Positions 20,782 through 31,281 of a stretch of DNA of 64,000 nt are shown here, one piece after another; position 1 is the stretch's first letter; the number at the start of each line of letters is the position of its first letter. Source of the DNA: Neovahlkampfia damariscottae. Its lineage: Eukaryota; Heterolobosea; Selenaionea; Neovahlkampfiida; Neovahlkampfiidae. The position numbers and the translations under genes are program-made. The DNA lies in contig JABLTG010000055.1 in NCBI GenBank assembly GCA_016618085.1, positions 38,698-102,697 of the forward strand. The letters run 5' to 3'. A model generated the notes under the pieces. That model made no database searches. It was not told the DNA's origin and worked only from the letters and a program-made list of their open reading frames with translations.

Positions 20782-23502
20782 TTAATGATTTGATTTTGTT
20801 ACAGCCAAATAAACTTCCTCTAAACTTGTTTGAGAAATTCCCCAATTCTTAATGATTTTCTCTTCTTCTTTTTTCTCAATTTCAGACAATAATTCTGGGA
20901 AATCACCTGATGTAGATGTCAATTTAAACAAAATATTCCCGGAATTTTTTGAAATAACATTTGAATCTGGATGAATTTCTTGAACTAATTTCACAATTTG
21001 ATCAATTTTTTCAACTTCATACAAATTGATTGTCAGTGAATATCCACCTCCATATTTACTTTTTAAATACAAAGAATCACCTAAACACTTAATTTTACCA
21101 TTGGACATAATTGCAATTTGATCTGCTAAAGCATCAGCTTCTTCCATGGAATGAGTTGTCAAAAAAACTAATTTGTCTTTTTTTAATTCATTGATCAATT
21201 CCCAAACATCTCTTTTTGATTTTGGATCTAATCCAGTTGTTGGTTCATCTAAAAAGACAATCATTGGATTTCCAATTAAACTCATTGCAACTGATAATCT
21301 TCTTTTCATACCACCAGAAAAAGTTTCAACTAAATTGCTTCCTACTTTTTGTAATTTAACACTTTTGAGTAATTTGCTGACTTCTCTATTGATATCTTGA
21401 AATGGAATTCCTTTTATTGACGCATACAAAGATAAATGTTCATAAGCTGATAAATTTGGCCAGAAAATATCATGTTGTGGACAAATTCCAATGAATTGTC
21501 TGATTTTATTAATTTCTGTTTTAACATTATAACCTAAAATAAATGCATCACCACCTGAAATTGATATTAATCCAGTCAACATTGAGATTAAAGTTCTTGA
21601 AGAAATTAAAATTTAAACAAAAAATTCTTACGTTTTTCCAGCACCATTATGTCCTAATAATGAAAAACAAGTTCCCTTTTTTGAAATAAATGAAACATTT
21701 TTAACAGCATTCACGTATTGACTTGAATTAGAATATACTTTGTTAATTTCAACAATTCTGATAATTTCATCTTCTTTAAAAAGATTTTCATCAAAATTTC
21801 TTGCATTTTTAATTTCCTGTAATACATTTTCATCCATTGAGTTTTCTTCATCATTTTGAAATGTTGAAACTGGTTGATCATTCAAGTATTCTCTGATATT
21901 CACTTTTTTTGAGAATCCCCAAAAAGAAGGAAGAAAACAAAAATGAAAAGGTTTTCTGACTCCATGATTATCACTGAAAACATAATCAAAATACCAAGCT
22001 AACAATAAAAGTATCATTGAATTCCAACATAAATTAACCAATGATAAATAACCAGCTGATGAATTTAATAATCCTTTTGTGAATAAATCTTTGAATCCAT
22101 AAGTTCCAAATTGTGTTGATCCTGAGAATATCAATTTTTTGATGTAAATTTCATATCCAATTAATGAAAAAATTCTTGCAAAATTGAATGGTGGATAGAT
22201 TGTGAACACAAATCCGAGAAGTGGATATTGAAAAGGAATTAAAATAACAAATAATGGATTTGTGACTAAAGTATTCAAAATTATAGATAATGCATTCAAA
22301 ATAAAAACAGTAATCACTAAAGCAATGAATAAAAAAATAGTCTTACTTGCTGATTTGACAGTTGAAGTTATACTACTAATGAGCATACCAATACTTATCA
22401 AAGACATTCCATAGCAAAATAAAATTAAAAAAGTTACAGAAAAGTCACATTGAATAAAAAATGAAACTCTGAAAATCATTCCTGTTGCTATAATTGATAA
22501 TACAGAAATTGTTAAAAATAAAAAGCATGATATCAACCAAGAGAACCAATAACTTGAATTTTTAACACCTGTCATTGATAAATTAGTTCTTAAATTATTC
22601 TCTTTTTCATAAACAATCAAATATAAAATAATGATCCAGAATAAAATTAATGTCAATGAAATGGTTGTGGAACCAATACCAAAAAACATCATATCACCAT
22701 ATTTTAGAGAATTAAAATCAATTGATAATAACTTCATTGGTGGATTTGGATAAGGTTTCATTTCAACTTCTATTTTATCTTGTTTTGATCCATAAACATG
22801 AACTTGTGTGAAAAAATTAAAAAAAACTTTTTTAAGACAAACGTATTGCGTTATCAATTGATTTTTGAAGTTCTTTTACGATATAAGGTTCTGAAAGAGC
22901 TCCTTCATATAAACTTAATGATGTTGTTCCATTCCATAAAATTTCATACTTGAATTTGTTTTCATTTTCGATTTTTTCAAATAAAACAACAGTTCTTGTT
23001 TTGTTTTGTGCTCCTTTTGTTATGATTTCTGATCTAAGCATGACGTTAGAAGTGAAACTTTTAATTTCATCTTTTGGAATTGAATTATCTTCAGCCAGTT
23101 GATTCATAATATCATTTATTTCTTTGGTATTAGGTGAAAACCAAATCAATTGACACTTTTCAGTTGGCTATAATTGAAAATTAATCAAAAAAAAAAATTC
23201 AAACAAATGTTTTACAACTGGTTAATTTCTGAACTGGTGTTATTGGACCATGTTGATCTAGAAAAATCAAAGTTAGTCTTTTATTTTATTTACAAGAATC
23301 ATTGAATTGTAATGAACCATTGACATAATTTATGAAAAGTGCGTTGAAAACTGTGAAAAGAATTGGAAACAGAAAAACCAAGGTGGTGATAAAAATCTTT
23401 CGTTTCTGTGTTTAAGGTTAGAATGTTTCTAATTTTGTTTACATATAATGTTACATTCTTCAAGAACAGATACGTGGTTTGTTGGAAAAAAGTTGTGAGC
23501 AT
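20782..23502 (-). CDS. ABCA-type half transporter
   Basis: ATP-driven membrane transporter of subfamily A; family members often move lipids. Five introns (21596-21631, 22803-22842, 23168-23204, 23258-23293, 23406-23442) give 844 aa: one transmembrane half and one nucleotide-binding domain, as in half-size protist ABCA proteins. Order: a first membrane helix near residue 30, a large soluble loop (about 35-190), six hydrophobic helices, then the ABC domain. The ABC domain has Walker A GHNGAGKT (split by an intron), Q-loop ICPQHD, signature FSGGMKRR, Walker B IVFLDEPTTGLD and H-loop TTHSMEEAD. All catalytic motifs are intact. ATG 23500-23502 lies just after an ATTGGTT; the 138-bp upstream interval is shared with the K+ channel. 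Confidence 0.92.
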
Positions 23503-23621
23503 TTTTTTTTTTTTACAACCAATGAAAACCTTTGGAAACTCAACGAAATTGAAGTATTTTTTTTGTATATTTTTCGCATTTCTTGCCTTAAATTCAAGTT
23601 TTTAGTTGGATCCTTTTTTAT

Positions 23622-23628
23622 CCAATCA
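23622..23628 (+). promoter_or_regulatory. CCAATCA box of the K+ channel gene
   Basis: CCAATCA 12 nt before ATG 23641, preceded by TTTTTTAT as in front of VPS11. Confidence 0.5.
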
Positions 23629-23640
23629 GCTAGTAAATTT

Positions 23641-25491
23641 ATGACAACACCAACTCCTGCTGTGGAAGGTTTGGCATATCAAGAACAAATTAATGAATAC
23701 GACTCTGATGAAGAAACACCAGACTTATCAAAAACAAGATATGAAAGAGTAAAATATTTCATATGGAATGTTTTAGAACAAGAAAAACCAACAAAATTTG
23801 GAGCAATTGTAAATATTATTTTAATGATTATTATCATCTTAAATTTAACTCTAATGACCATCGAAACAGAGCCTGCGTTATCAGAAAACGAAAATGATTT
23901 TTATTTCATTTTTTTTCATGGACTCGAAATTTTCTTTTCACTTTTTTTTTTATGGGAATTATTCTTGAGAAATTGGTCAGCTTCATCAGCAAAGAAATTC
24001 ACAGGAGGTTGTTTTAAAAAGAGATTGAAATATTTTTTTTCTTTTTGGAATATCATTGATGTTTTGTCAGTTATGCCATCTTTAGTTTATATTGTTCTTG
24101 GATTTATTTCTGTAGCTCTTCCAAGACAAATTGTTCAAACTAATTTTTATTTTTTGAAAGATGCTGTTTTTATATTTAGAACATTAAGATTTTTGAGAGT
24201 TTTAAGGATTCATTATTTTTTTAATTTGTTTGGAATTTTAAAAAAAGTATTGATCTCAAAATGGAAAGAGTTGTTGGTTTCAATTTTTTTGATGATTACA
24301 GTGGTGTTATTTTTTGGTTTATTTATTCATATTTTTGAAAGAAGAGAAGATCCACAAAATTTTGGTTCCATTCCAAGAAGTTTTTATTTTGTTATGATAA
24401 CGTTATCTACTATTGGTTAATTTTTGATTTTCTTAATTTTGATAGGTTATGGTGATGTGGTACCAAAAACTGTATTTGGAAAATTGATTGTTTCTGTTTG
24501 TGCTTTATTACCAATTGGATTATTTGGTGTTCCGTTGACTGTTATTGCTTCTGGATTGATTGAAGAATTACAAACTGATAACAAAGAAATTCATGATCAA
24601 TTAAAAAGGTTTTTAGGAAAAAAAAGTAAGAAATTAGTGAATACACCGACCACAACGATTACTTCCGGTTCATCTGTTTCATTAAAACCTGGCAGAACTT
24701 CATCAGATGTTGGTGAATTTGATGATTTCTTGCAAGAAAGAGAAATGAGAAATCGATCTTCGATGATTATTCCAAACTTAAAACCAAATGCTGACATCAA
24801 AAATTTGTTAAAATTACTCAATGATGATGAGGAAAACATCAATTTTTATGATTCAAAATTGTTGGCTTCAATGATTGATTTTGGAGTTTCTTTGAACGGA
24901 ATTTTCATCCCATATTCACATGACGAATTAAGTTTTGAAATGAAAAAAGTAAAGAAATTAGGAGGCATAACATCTGTCAAATCATTGAAAAAAATCATTG
25001 ACGGAAATGAATACAAAATGAAAGATATTCAGAGATTAATAAAATCTATTGAAAAGATGATTGAATTTTGGAAGTTGAATCAATTGAATTATGAGGATTT
25101 CAAAGAATTAGATTTAGAAATGAAAGAGAATCCAATAATGAAAAAGAACTCAAAAGAAATTTATAAAGAGAATGCCCAAGTAATCATTGAAGAAATATCT
25201 CAAAAAGTTCAAAATGATGAATTGAACATTGAATTTCGAATCTACATTTCAACAAAAGTGATGAATAAGATCACAAAAGAAAAATTGAATATTTATACAG
25301 ATTTAATGAAAACAACAAAAGCAGTGATAAAGACCATATTAGAAAACTGGATTTTGGAAGCTGAATTAACTTTCAATGAAGAAATTAACAATATTATCGA
25401 AAATTGTATTATCAAGACATTAGATAGTCTACCAAGTTGGAAAAAGAGAATTGAATTCTTAAATGACAAATTGAAAATAAATGATTGTTGA
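23641..25491 (+). CDS. Voltage-gated potassium channel, six-helix type
   Basis: Predicted K+ channel of the plasma or an internal membrane. One intron (24416-24445, 30 nt) falls inside the selectivity filter codons and must be removed to give LSTIGYGDVVP; 606 aa in total. S1-S6 are visible: S1 near residues 60-82, S4 with regularly spaced Arg (FRTLRFLRVLRIHYFF), the pore loop and S6 (FGVPLTVIASGLIEEL). The roughly 300-residue C-terminal tail is polar and helical, with no cyclic-nucleotide-binding, ankyrin or tetramerisation domain that I can see. The N-terminus is acidic. ATG 23641 follows CCAATCA. The stop lies 9 bp from the next convergent stop. Confidence 0.92.
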
Positions 25492-25500
25492 TTGGACAAT

Positions 25501-26202
25501 TTATTTTAGTTCTGGTCTATAAATTGGTTGATTTTCACCAGAATAACAACATTCAGAGTTTCTTGGTGAATTACTCAAAACAAATCTGGAAGTTTCAAGT
25601 ATTGCTTCTTTATGATTTTTACAAACAAACATTTCCATTGAATAGTCATTGAAATCTGCTAAATGTTCACAACCTTTCACCATACATTTGAATCCAAATG
25701 AATAGTTTCTACCAAGTATCAAATAGTTTGCGCTAGTTGGAAACTTGTTTGAGATTGGTTTGATCTTTTCTATTTTTAGATGAGTAGTTGCACCAAAATC
25801 ATATTCATACAGAAAAACGATGGGTGTTGAAGCAATATTCTTTGTAAATTCTAAATCTTCTCCCCCGAATATTTTATAAAATCTGCTTAGATGTCCACAT
25901 GGTTCGTCCAACCAAATTTTTCTTATTTCAGAGTCAATCTCCAATAATGTTGTTTTTTTTCTCACAACATAGTAGAGAGTATATGGAAGAGTTTCATATC
26001 TGGCATCTGGTGAAATCTTTAACAAAATTGCATTTGATGAAGTTGAAGTTGGAAAGATTTCTTTGAAATGTGATGAATTCCATGGAAACGCTTGATCGCA
26101 GTGATGGCAATGAATTTTAAAAACCAAGTTAGATTTTTTGTTTTTGTCTTCAAATTCGTATTCGTCTGTTTTTGTTATTGGTAACATCTTTGATGGATCC
26201 AT
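25501..26202 (-). CDS. pRiA4b ORF-3-like domain protein with zinc-ribbon Cys
   Basis: Resembles the bacterial 'plasmid pRiA4b ORF-3/IS1096 passenger' family of unknown function: TLLEIDSEIRKIWLDEPCGHLSRF followed by PIVFLYEYDFGATTHL matches the usual 'LRxxWLExCGHLSxF...YxYDFGxTT' pattern. An N-terminal CHHC and a C-terminal CMVKGC/CKNH could bind zinc. Two starts are possible: ATG 26200-26202 (233 aa), which has CCAATCA 26 nt upstream, and ATG 26308-26310 (269 aa). I prefer the first because the extra 36 residues would include the CCAAT box. Intronless. The family is mostly bacterial, so horizontal transfer is possible but unproven. Function unknown. Confidence 0.72.
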   Translation of the reverse strand: MDPSKMLPITKTDEYEFEDKNKKSNLVFKIHCHHCDQAFPWNSSHFKEIFPTSTSSNAILLKISPDARYETLPYTLYYVVRKKTTLLEIDSEIRKIWLDEPCGHLSRFYKIFGGEDLEFTKNIASTPIVFLYEYDFGATTHLKIEKIKPISNKFPTSANYLILGRNYSFGFKCMVKGCEHLADFNDYSMEMFVCKNHKEAILETSRFVLSNSPRNSECCYSGENQPIYRPELK

Positions 26203-26228
26203 TTTGGAGTTTTCTCTTGAAAGTTTTT

Positions 26229-26235
26229 TGATTGG
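26229..26235 (-). promoter_or_regulatory. CCAATCA box deciding the start of the pRiA4b-like gene
   Basis: CCAATCA on the minus strand, 26 nt before ATG 26202 but inside the longer reading frame that starts at 26310. It favours the shorter protein. Confidence 0.45.
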
Positions 26236-26449
26236 AGGAACCGAAAGATCCACCAATAACAATAGTGAATACCCAATTTTGATTTTATTGTCTTTGAAAA
26301 ATAGGTTCATTAAGACAAGAATAGTAATATTTGCTGATCATTGGAGAGTTACCAAAAATTGATCTTCATTTCAAAGTATCATATCTCAATTGAAACTGTA
26401 GTTTCTTCTGCAAAACAATTTTTGGTTGATTGGATTATTAACCAAAAAT

Positions 26450-27421
26450 TTATTTTTCTTCCATTTTTTTCATTTCTTTGTAAAATTTTGTCCAATCAGC
26501 TAACATTCCGAGATGTCCTAAATTTTCAAATTCAAACAGTTTAGATTTTGGTAAAATTGACTTGATAAACTTCCCATTAAAAGGTGGAGCAATTGTATCT
26601 GCCAATCCAGACCATATAGATACTTTTGATCCCAAAGAATCCAAAATTTTGATTTTTTCAAAAAGTTCATTTCCTTTGGTCAAAAGAATCTCTCTAATTT
26701 CTGTATTTCCTTCATGATGATATTTCTTTGCTCTATCAGAATCAGCTTGTCCAAGTTCAAAATTTTGTGGTGCATTTTTTTCAACATAAGCAACATCTTC
26801 AGGTGCTATAGTTCTCAAGACATCAATTAATTTCATTGGTATTTTTGCTGTATAATAAATTGATATTCTTCCCATTAATAATTTAGCAATGATTCCTTCA
26901 TTCTTTGTTGAATCAAAGGTCGACATTGAAGGCCAAGCTGGAACAACAATTTGTAGCGAAATTACTCTTGACGGAACTAATTCAGCAACAGCAGCTGCGT
27001 GACCTGAACCATATGATACTCCTTGAATGTGAAACTTATCGATTTTCAAGAAATCAACAACAGCAATGATATCTTTAGCAGCTTCAAAAAAACCTCTTCC
27101 TTGTATTGGTGAAGTACCACCAGAACCAGGTAAACTAACGGATATAACATTTAAATTGAATTTCTTTGCCAATTTACCGGCATGTAAACCTGTTTTTCCT
27201 GTAGAACCAGCTCCATGAAGCCAAACAAGAGGAACTCCATTTGAATCTCCAGATAAAAAGTATTCAATAGTTCTTCCATCTTTGAAAAAAGCGAATCCAC
27301 CATCAGCTTTTATTTGCTCTTGAGTTACATGAGGTGTTGTATGGAATGTATTGAGAAAAAGTCCGTAAATTGAAGCAGAAAGAGCAGCAATAAAAATTAA
27401 ACAAAAATTTGTTGAGCACAT
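26450..27421 (-). CDS. Alpha/beta hydrolase with N-terminal signal or anchor
   Basis: Serine hydrolase of the alpha/beta fold, substrate unknown. Intronless, 323 aa, ATG 27419-27421. The first 24 residues are hydrophobic (signal peptide or anchor), so it acts in the secretory pathway, at the cell surface or in a lysosome-like compartment. Core motifs: oxyanion region LVWLHGAGSTG, nucleophile elbow GVSYGSG (Ser), acid in SGLADTIAPP (Asp) and the catalytic His in LGHLGML. Complete and of normal length for a lipase/esterase-like family. It is divergent from the M28 peptidase, with only 108 bp between starts. Confidence 0.85.
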   Translation of the reverse strand: MCSTNFCLIFIAALSASIYGLFLNTFHTTPHVTQEQIKADGGFAFFKDGRTIEYFLSGDSNGVPLVWLHGAGSTGKTGLHAGKLAKKFNLNVISVSLPGSGGTSPIQGRGFFEAAKDIIAVVDFLKIDKFHIQGVSYGSGHAAAVAELVPSRVISLQIVVPAWPSMSTFDSTKNEGIIAKLLMGRISIYYTAKIPMKLIDVLRTIAPEDVAYVEKNAPQNFELGQADSDRAKKYHHEGNTEIREILLTKGNELFEKIKILDSLGSKVSIWSGLADTIAPPFNGKFIKSILPKSKLFEFENLGHLGMLADWTKFYKEMKKMEEK

Positions 27422-27496
27422 TGATGTGTTCTTGTTGTCAATGTATGTGTTATTTTGAAAAACTTCAATTTATAAATATTCTCAATGTTCAAATAT

Positions 27497-27503
27497 CCAA
27501 TCA
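27497..27503 (+). promoter_or_regulatory. CCAATCA box of the M28 peptidase gene
   Basis: CCAATCA on the plus strand 26 nt before ATG 27530, in the 108-bp divergent interval. Confidence 0.5.
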
Positions 27504-27529
27504 GACACGATTTCGCTTAAATTGTCAAA

Positions 27530-29260
27530 ATGATTGAACTTGAAGAGGATGGAGATGCAATGAATCATCACCCTGGAATAAATAATTACGATGAACAAAA
27601 ACAAAACAAATTAGAAATGAGACAAAGGTAAACCATATTTTTTTAAAACTGAAGGTATTATGTTCTAACCATTTTACTTCTGTCCATTATATTATTTTTA
27701 ACTATTTCAATATTAATTTATTTCATTATTATTACAGTATTTAAATCATATCCATCAACAAACGTACCAACAGAACCAATTCAATTTTATAGTCGAATAG
27801 AAACTGAAAATATTTTAAAACATTTACAACAATTTCAAAATATTGCTTTAAATAATAATAATAGTAGATCACCACAATTTGGATATAATGAAACTGGAAA
27901 ATATATAATGAATGAACTATCAAAATATTCTGATAAACTAAATATTGAAATACAACCATTTCAAATTGAAGAATATTTGATAAAAGAAAAACCAAAATTT
28001 TCAACTTCAAATCAAGTTGAATATAAATTAGATATTGATTTTAATCAATTATCTTATTCTGGTTCTGGAAATATATCAAATTTATATTTAAAAAGAATTC
28101 AAAATAAAGGATGTAAAGAAAATGATTATATAAATATGATTAATGAAACAAAAAATTATTTATTTTTAATTCAAAGAGGAGAATGTACATTTTTAGAAAA
28201 AGTAAATCTTGCAATAAAATATGGTGCAAAGAGTGTATTAATTCAAAATCAAGAAACAGAATTAGTTCAAGGTACTTTAGGTAAATATGTTCCAATACCA
28301 ACATTTTCAATTTCTTCAACATTTAAATTTCCAATAAACAATGAAACATTATTTAATTTATATTCAAATAATGAAGTATTAATTCAAAATACATTTAATA
28401 TTATAACTGAAACTAAAAAAGGAAATCCAAATGAAATAATTATAATTGGATCACATTTAGATTCTGTTTCAAAAGGACCAGGTTTAAATGATAATGGTTC
28501 TGGTTCAACTTCAATGTTGGAAATATTAATTAATTTATTACAATATCATGAAAATGAAATTGAAAATAAAATTAGATTTTGTTTTTGGGGAGCAGAAGAA
28601 ATTGGTTTAGTTGGTAATATTTAATATATTTTAAATTTTAAAGGATCAACATTTTATGTTAATTCATTAAATAATATTCAATTAAAACAAATTTCATTAA
28701 ATTTAAATTTTGATATGATTGCAAGTAATAATAATATTTCTAAGTAAAATCTGATAGGTCCAAATTATATTCGTGGAGTTTATGATGGTAAAAAGAAAGA
28801 TAAAAAATGTCATCAAATTCAAAAAATATTTGAAGAATTCTATATAAAACAAGGCCTACAATTTGATTTATCTGAATTTGATGGAAGATCAGATTATGGT
28901 CCATTCTTGGAGTATTATCATTTTTATTTTAATTCTTTCAAAAGAAAAGGAATACCAGCAGGTGGATTAGATTCTGGAGCTGAAAAATTAAAAACAGATG
29001 ATCAAGTTTTAAAAACTGGTGGTATATCTGGAGTACCATATGATATTTGTTATCATTTATCATGTGATACTATATGGAATGTTAATTTAATGGCTTTAAA
29101 AGAAGCATCACAAAATGCTGCAAATGCTATCTATTATTTTTCAACTTTAAAAGGATTAAATTCATATTTAAATCAACAAAATAATCTGAATGAACAAAAC
29201 AATGAAAGAAGAGTATTTGATTTTAAATTTATTGATGGAATAAAATATTTCTTGAAATAA
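27530..29260 (+). CDS. Membrane-anchored M28 family aminopeptidase with PA domain
   Basis: Zinc aminopeptidase related to vacuolar aminopeptidase Y. Four introns (27628-27654, 28614-28643, 28725-28757, 28912-28944) give 535 aa; without them the frame has two stops. A short cytoplasmic N-terminus precedes one membrane helix (about residues 35-60), so it is a type II protein. A PA domain (RGECTFLEKVNLAIKYGAKSVLI) is followed by the peptidase: HLDSVSKGPGLNDNGSG (His, Asp), WGAEEIG (Glu pair), FDMIASPNY (Asp) and YHLSCDTI (His). All five metal-ligand positions are present. Splicing restores GLVGSTFYVN, DMIASPNYIRG and GPFLEKGIPAGG, all family-typical. Probably vacuolar, lysosomal or at the surface. 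Confidence 0.92.
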
Positions 29261-29414
29261 AAAAATTCTTTAAATCATTTTCTTTTACAAATAATTCCCA
29301 AATTAATTTTTCCAATTTTTCTTTCAATGCAGCAAGATTAATCTTTATTATCCTAAAATGTATCTTGTCTAATGGTACAATCCAGCAAAGGGAACAATTT
29401 CAGAAATGTTTTTT

Positions 29415-29478
29415 ATAAAGACTCTTAGACATTTCGTCACCTTGTTATGATAAACTTTAGTTTTTAAGTTGAAGTATG
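29415..29478 (-). repeat. Left arm of a 64-bp inverted repeat
   Basis: 64 bp that match the reverse complement of 30357-30420 with 11 mismatches (about 83% identity), no gaps. Shared cores are CGTCACCTT and TAAACTTTAGTTTT. It sits in the 286-bp interval between the stops of the M28 and SAM-like genes, which otherwise shows nothing. Confidence 0.65.
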
Positions 29479-29546
29479 TTTAAAAAGTAAACTATACAAG
29501 TATTTGCTTGTAATAAAAGGATTTATTTGAACAAAGCAACTTTATT

Positions 29547-30099
29547 TCAATTTACAATCATAATTACTTCTACATATTTCATTAATTTAATTCTTGGAAC
29601 CACATCTTTGACAAACGCTTCAAAATCATTTTTGGTGAAGTATTTCAAATCATCTAATTCAAGATTAGCATCTTCAAAATTTTGTACAAATCCTTTATCA
29701 ATTTCCAACTCAGAAAGGAATTTTTCCCAACTAAATTTTTCTTCTTTTTCTACTATTTCTGATTCAGGAAGCATTTTTTTGTATTTATCATCTAATTTGA
29801 ATTGGTGACTTGAGCTTGAAAATTGTTGTTTACCAGGAAGATTTAGTAAAGCTATGATCTCAAATACATATTCCAATATGTTTACGCCATTCACCAGTGA
29901 ACAAGTTGTTTTTGGCATACAATCTGATCCTTCAAATTGTAGTTTTTGTACTTGTAAAAAGAAATATGTTGTCTTTCTCAATTTTAACATCCCATGAAAA
30001 ATTACAAAACCTTACACCAGTTTGATTGACTTCCATTATGTGTTTTCCTTCTTCAATTGTTTCATCAAAACTTTGAACAACTTCGACCACAATACTCAT
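29547..30099 (-). CDS. Small protein with SAM-like C-terminal domain
   Basis: One intron (29973-30015, donor GTAAGG, 43 nt) joins two frames into 169 aa. The C-terminal half (from about residue 100) looks like a sterile-alpha-motif fold: WEKFLSELEIDKGF, then FEDANLELDDLKYFTKNDF and a final basic helix, matching the SAM pattern of a core 'L...l..y...F....i....L..L...dl'. The N-terminal part is unrecognised and contains two Cys (GSDCMPKTTC). SAM domains bind other proteins, lipids or RNA; the partner here is unknown. ATG 30097-30099. The gene is flanked on both sides by arms of the inverted repeat. Confidence 0.65.
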
Positions 30100-30505
30100 T
30101 TGAAATTTGGTTGGTGGAAAAAAAAACTGAAATTGAACAACTTGAAGAATTAGATTATGGAACCAAAGGATGCAGTGTATTCTCATATGGAAAAACTATC
30201 TGATGTTTCAAAAGATGTTCATAGAGAAGAGCAAGAATTTAGTATTTAGAATAACACAAAATTTTACGAATTGCTTTATTTTGATGAAATGAGTAAAAGG
30301 ATTACAATGAAAATGGATTTTATTCACTTTGTACAAATTTTATTTATCTGAAACATCACACTTCAACTTGAAAACTAAAGTTTATTATAGTAAGGTGACG
30401 AATTGTTCAAGAGTCTTATAGTTCTTGATCAAAATTAATATCTTTTTCTTGCAATGATTTTCAAGTAAAAATTCATTCTTTTGATTTTAATAATACAATG
30501 ATCTT
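30100..30505. other. 406-bp interval with a possible micro-ORF and the right repeat arm
   Basis: Apart from the repeat arm at 30357-30420, the only coding-like feature is a 30-codon plus-strand frame from ATG 30157 to TAG 30247-30249 (MEPKDAVYSHMEKL...). A second frame of the same stretch is also open for about 25 codons, so the signal is weak. Nothing else is visible. Confidence 0.2.
30357..30420 (+). repeat. Right arm of a 64-bp inverted repeat
   Basis: Counterpart of 29415-29478; the arms enclose the SAM-like gene and are about 880 bp apart. No transposase, target-site duplication or tRNA-like fold is evident. Confidence 0.65.
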
Positions 30506-31105
30506 TTATTTCATATATTTTAAAATATCTGGATGATCAATTTCTGAATCATCATGATCATCTGTCATACTATTTGACGATAAAAAACTATTTCCTGTTG
30601 TATATTCCGTATTTGTCATTGGAACCTCTGACAAATTCAATGATGAATCTCCGAAATTTTTCAATTCTACTTTCTGAATTTTTATAAACTCTTCAAAAAC
30701 TTTTTTTTTTGGTGTTAAATGTTCAGAAAGATTTTTCTGCTGTTTTTCAAAACTTTTACTTCTTGAATGTGATTTTAATAGATATGGTGAACTTGAAGGT
30801 GATTTTACCAAAGGAGGTGTTTGTGGTTCTCTATTTTGTAATTTCACTTCTGGTTCTCCAAAAACATGAGAAAATATATTTTTGACCATATCATGACTTT
30901 TTGTTCTTCTGTGTTGTTTCCTCAGAGGTTGAATTTCTATTACACCTTCTGGTAAATCTAAATCAATTTTTGGAATAGGTGACGTGTCACTTTGATTTGG
31001 TACAGGTGAACTACTTGCACTACCAAATCTTCTATGATCTTCTAATGTATCATCACCATCACAGTCTAAAGACTCAAAATGAAGACAATCAAAAGGTTTG
31101 CTCAT
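30506..31105 (-). CDS. Ser/Pro-rich probably disordered phosphoprotein
   Basis: Intronless, 199 aa, ATG 31103-31105. The sequence is low in hydrophobics and looks disordered. It contains basophilic kinase-type sites in a repeated form (RRTKSHD, SRSKSFE) and several Ser-Pro or Thr-Pro sites (SSSPVP, DTSPIP, TPPLVKSPSSSP). RxxS/T motifs of this kind can bind 14-3-3 proteins after phosphorylation; this is inference. No enzyme motif is seen. Divergent from the trehalose synthase gene, sharing a 176-bp interval with CCAAT motifs facing both ways. Confidence 0.65.
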   Translation of the reverse strand: MSKPFDCLHFESLDCDGDDTLEDHRRFGSASSSPVPNQSDTSPIPKIDLDLPEGVIEIQPLRKQHRRTKSHDMVKNIFSHVFGEPEVKLQNREPQTPPLVKSPSSSPYLLKSHSRSKSFEKQQKNLSEHLTPKKKVFEEFIKIQKVELKNFGDSSLNLSEVPMTNTEYTTGNSFLSSNSMTDDHDDSEIDHPDILKYMK

Positions 31106-31272
31106 CTGTTTTTTTCTTTCCGTTTTGGTTTTTTTTCCTATCCAATAAAAGTTGAGATTTTTTTTTTTGATGATTTTTAGAACAAAGCAGTTTTCTATTG
31201 AATATTTTCAATTCTTTTTGGGCAAAGATTTTTGCTGATCTCTTATTTGATCACGGGTAGTCAAGTATTTTC

Positions 31273-31277
31273 ATTGG
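31273..31277 (+). promoter_or_regulatory. ATTGG (reversed CCAAT) abutting the TPS-TPP start
   Basis: ATTGG followed by ACAA and ATG 31282. No other in-frame Met occurs before SNRLP, so the start is secure and the box is truly adjacent. Confidence 0.45.
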
Positions 31278-31281
31278 ACAA

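Noticed and set aside
23479-23640. In-frame extension of the K+ channel upstream of ATG 23641
   Set aside because: It begins with TTG, overlaps the divergent ABC gene's start region and includes the CCAATCA box; ATG 23641 is the better start.
28140-28322. Minus-strand frame inside the M28 peptidase
   Set aside because: Antisense shadow of the PA domain region; composition is Leu/His/Ile-rich with no independent support.
29415-30420. Inverted-repeat transposon around the SAM-like gene
   Set aside because: The enclosed gene is an ordinary spliced gene unrelated to transposases, and no target-site duplication is visible.
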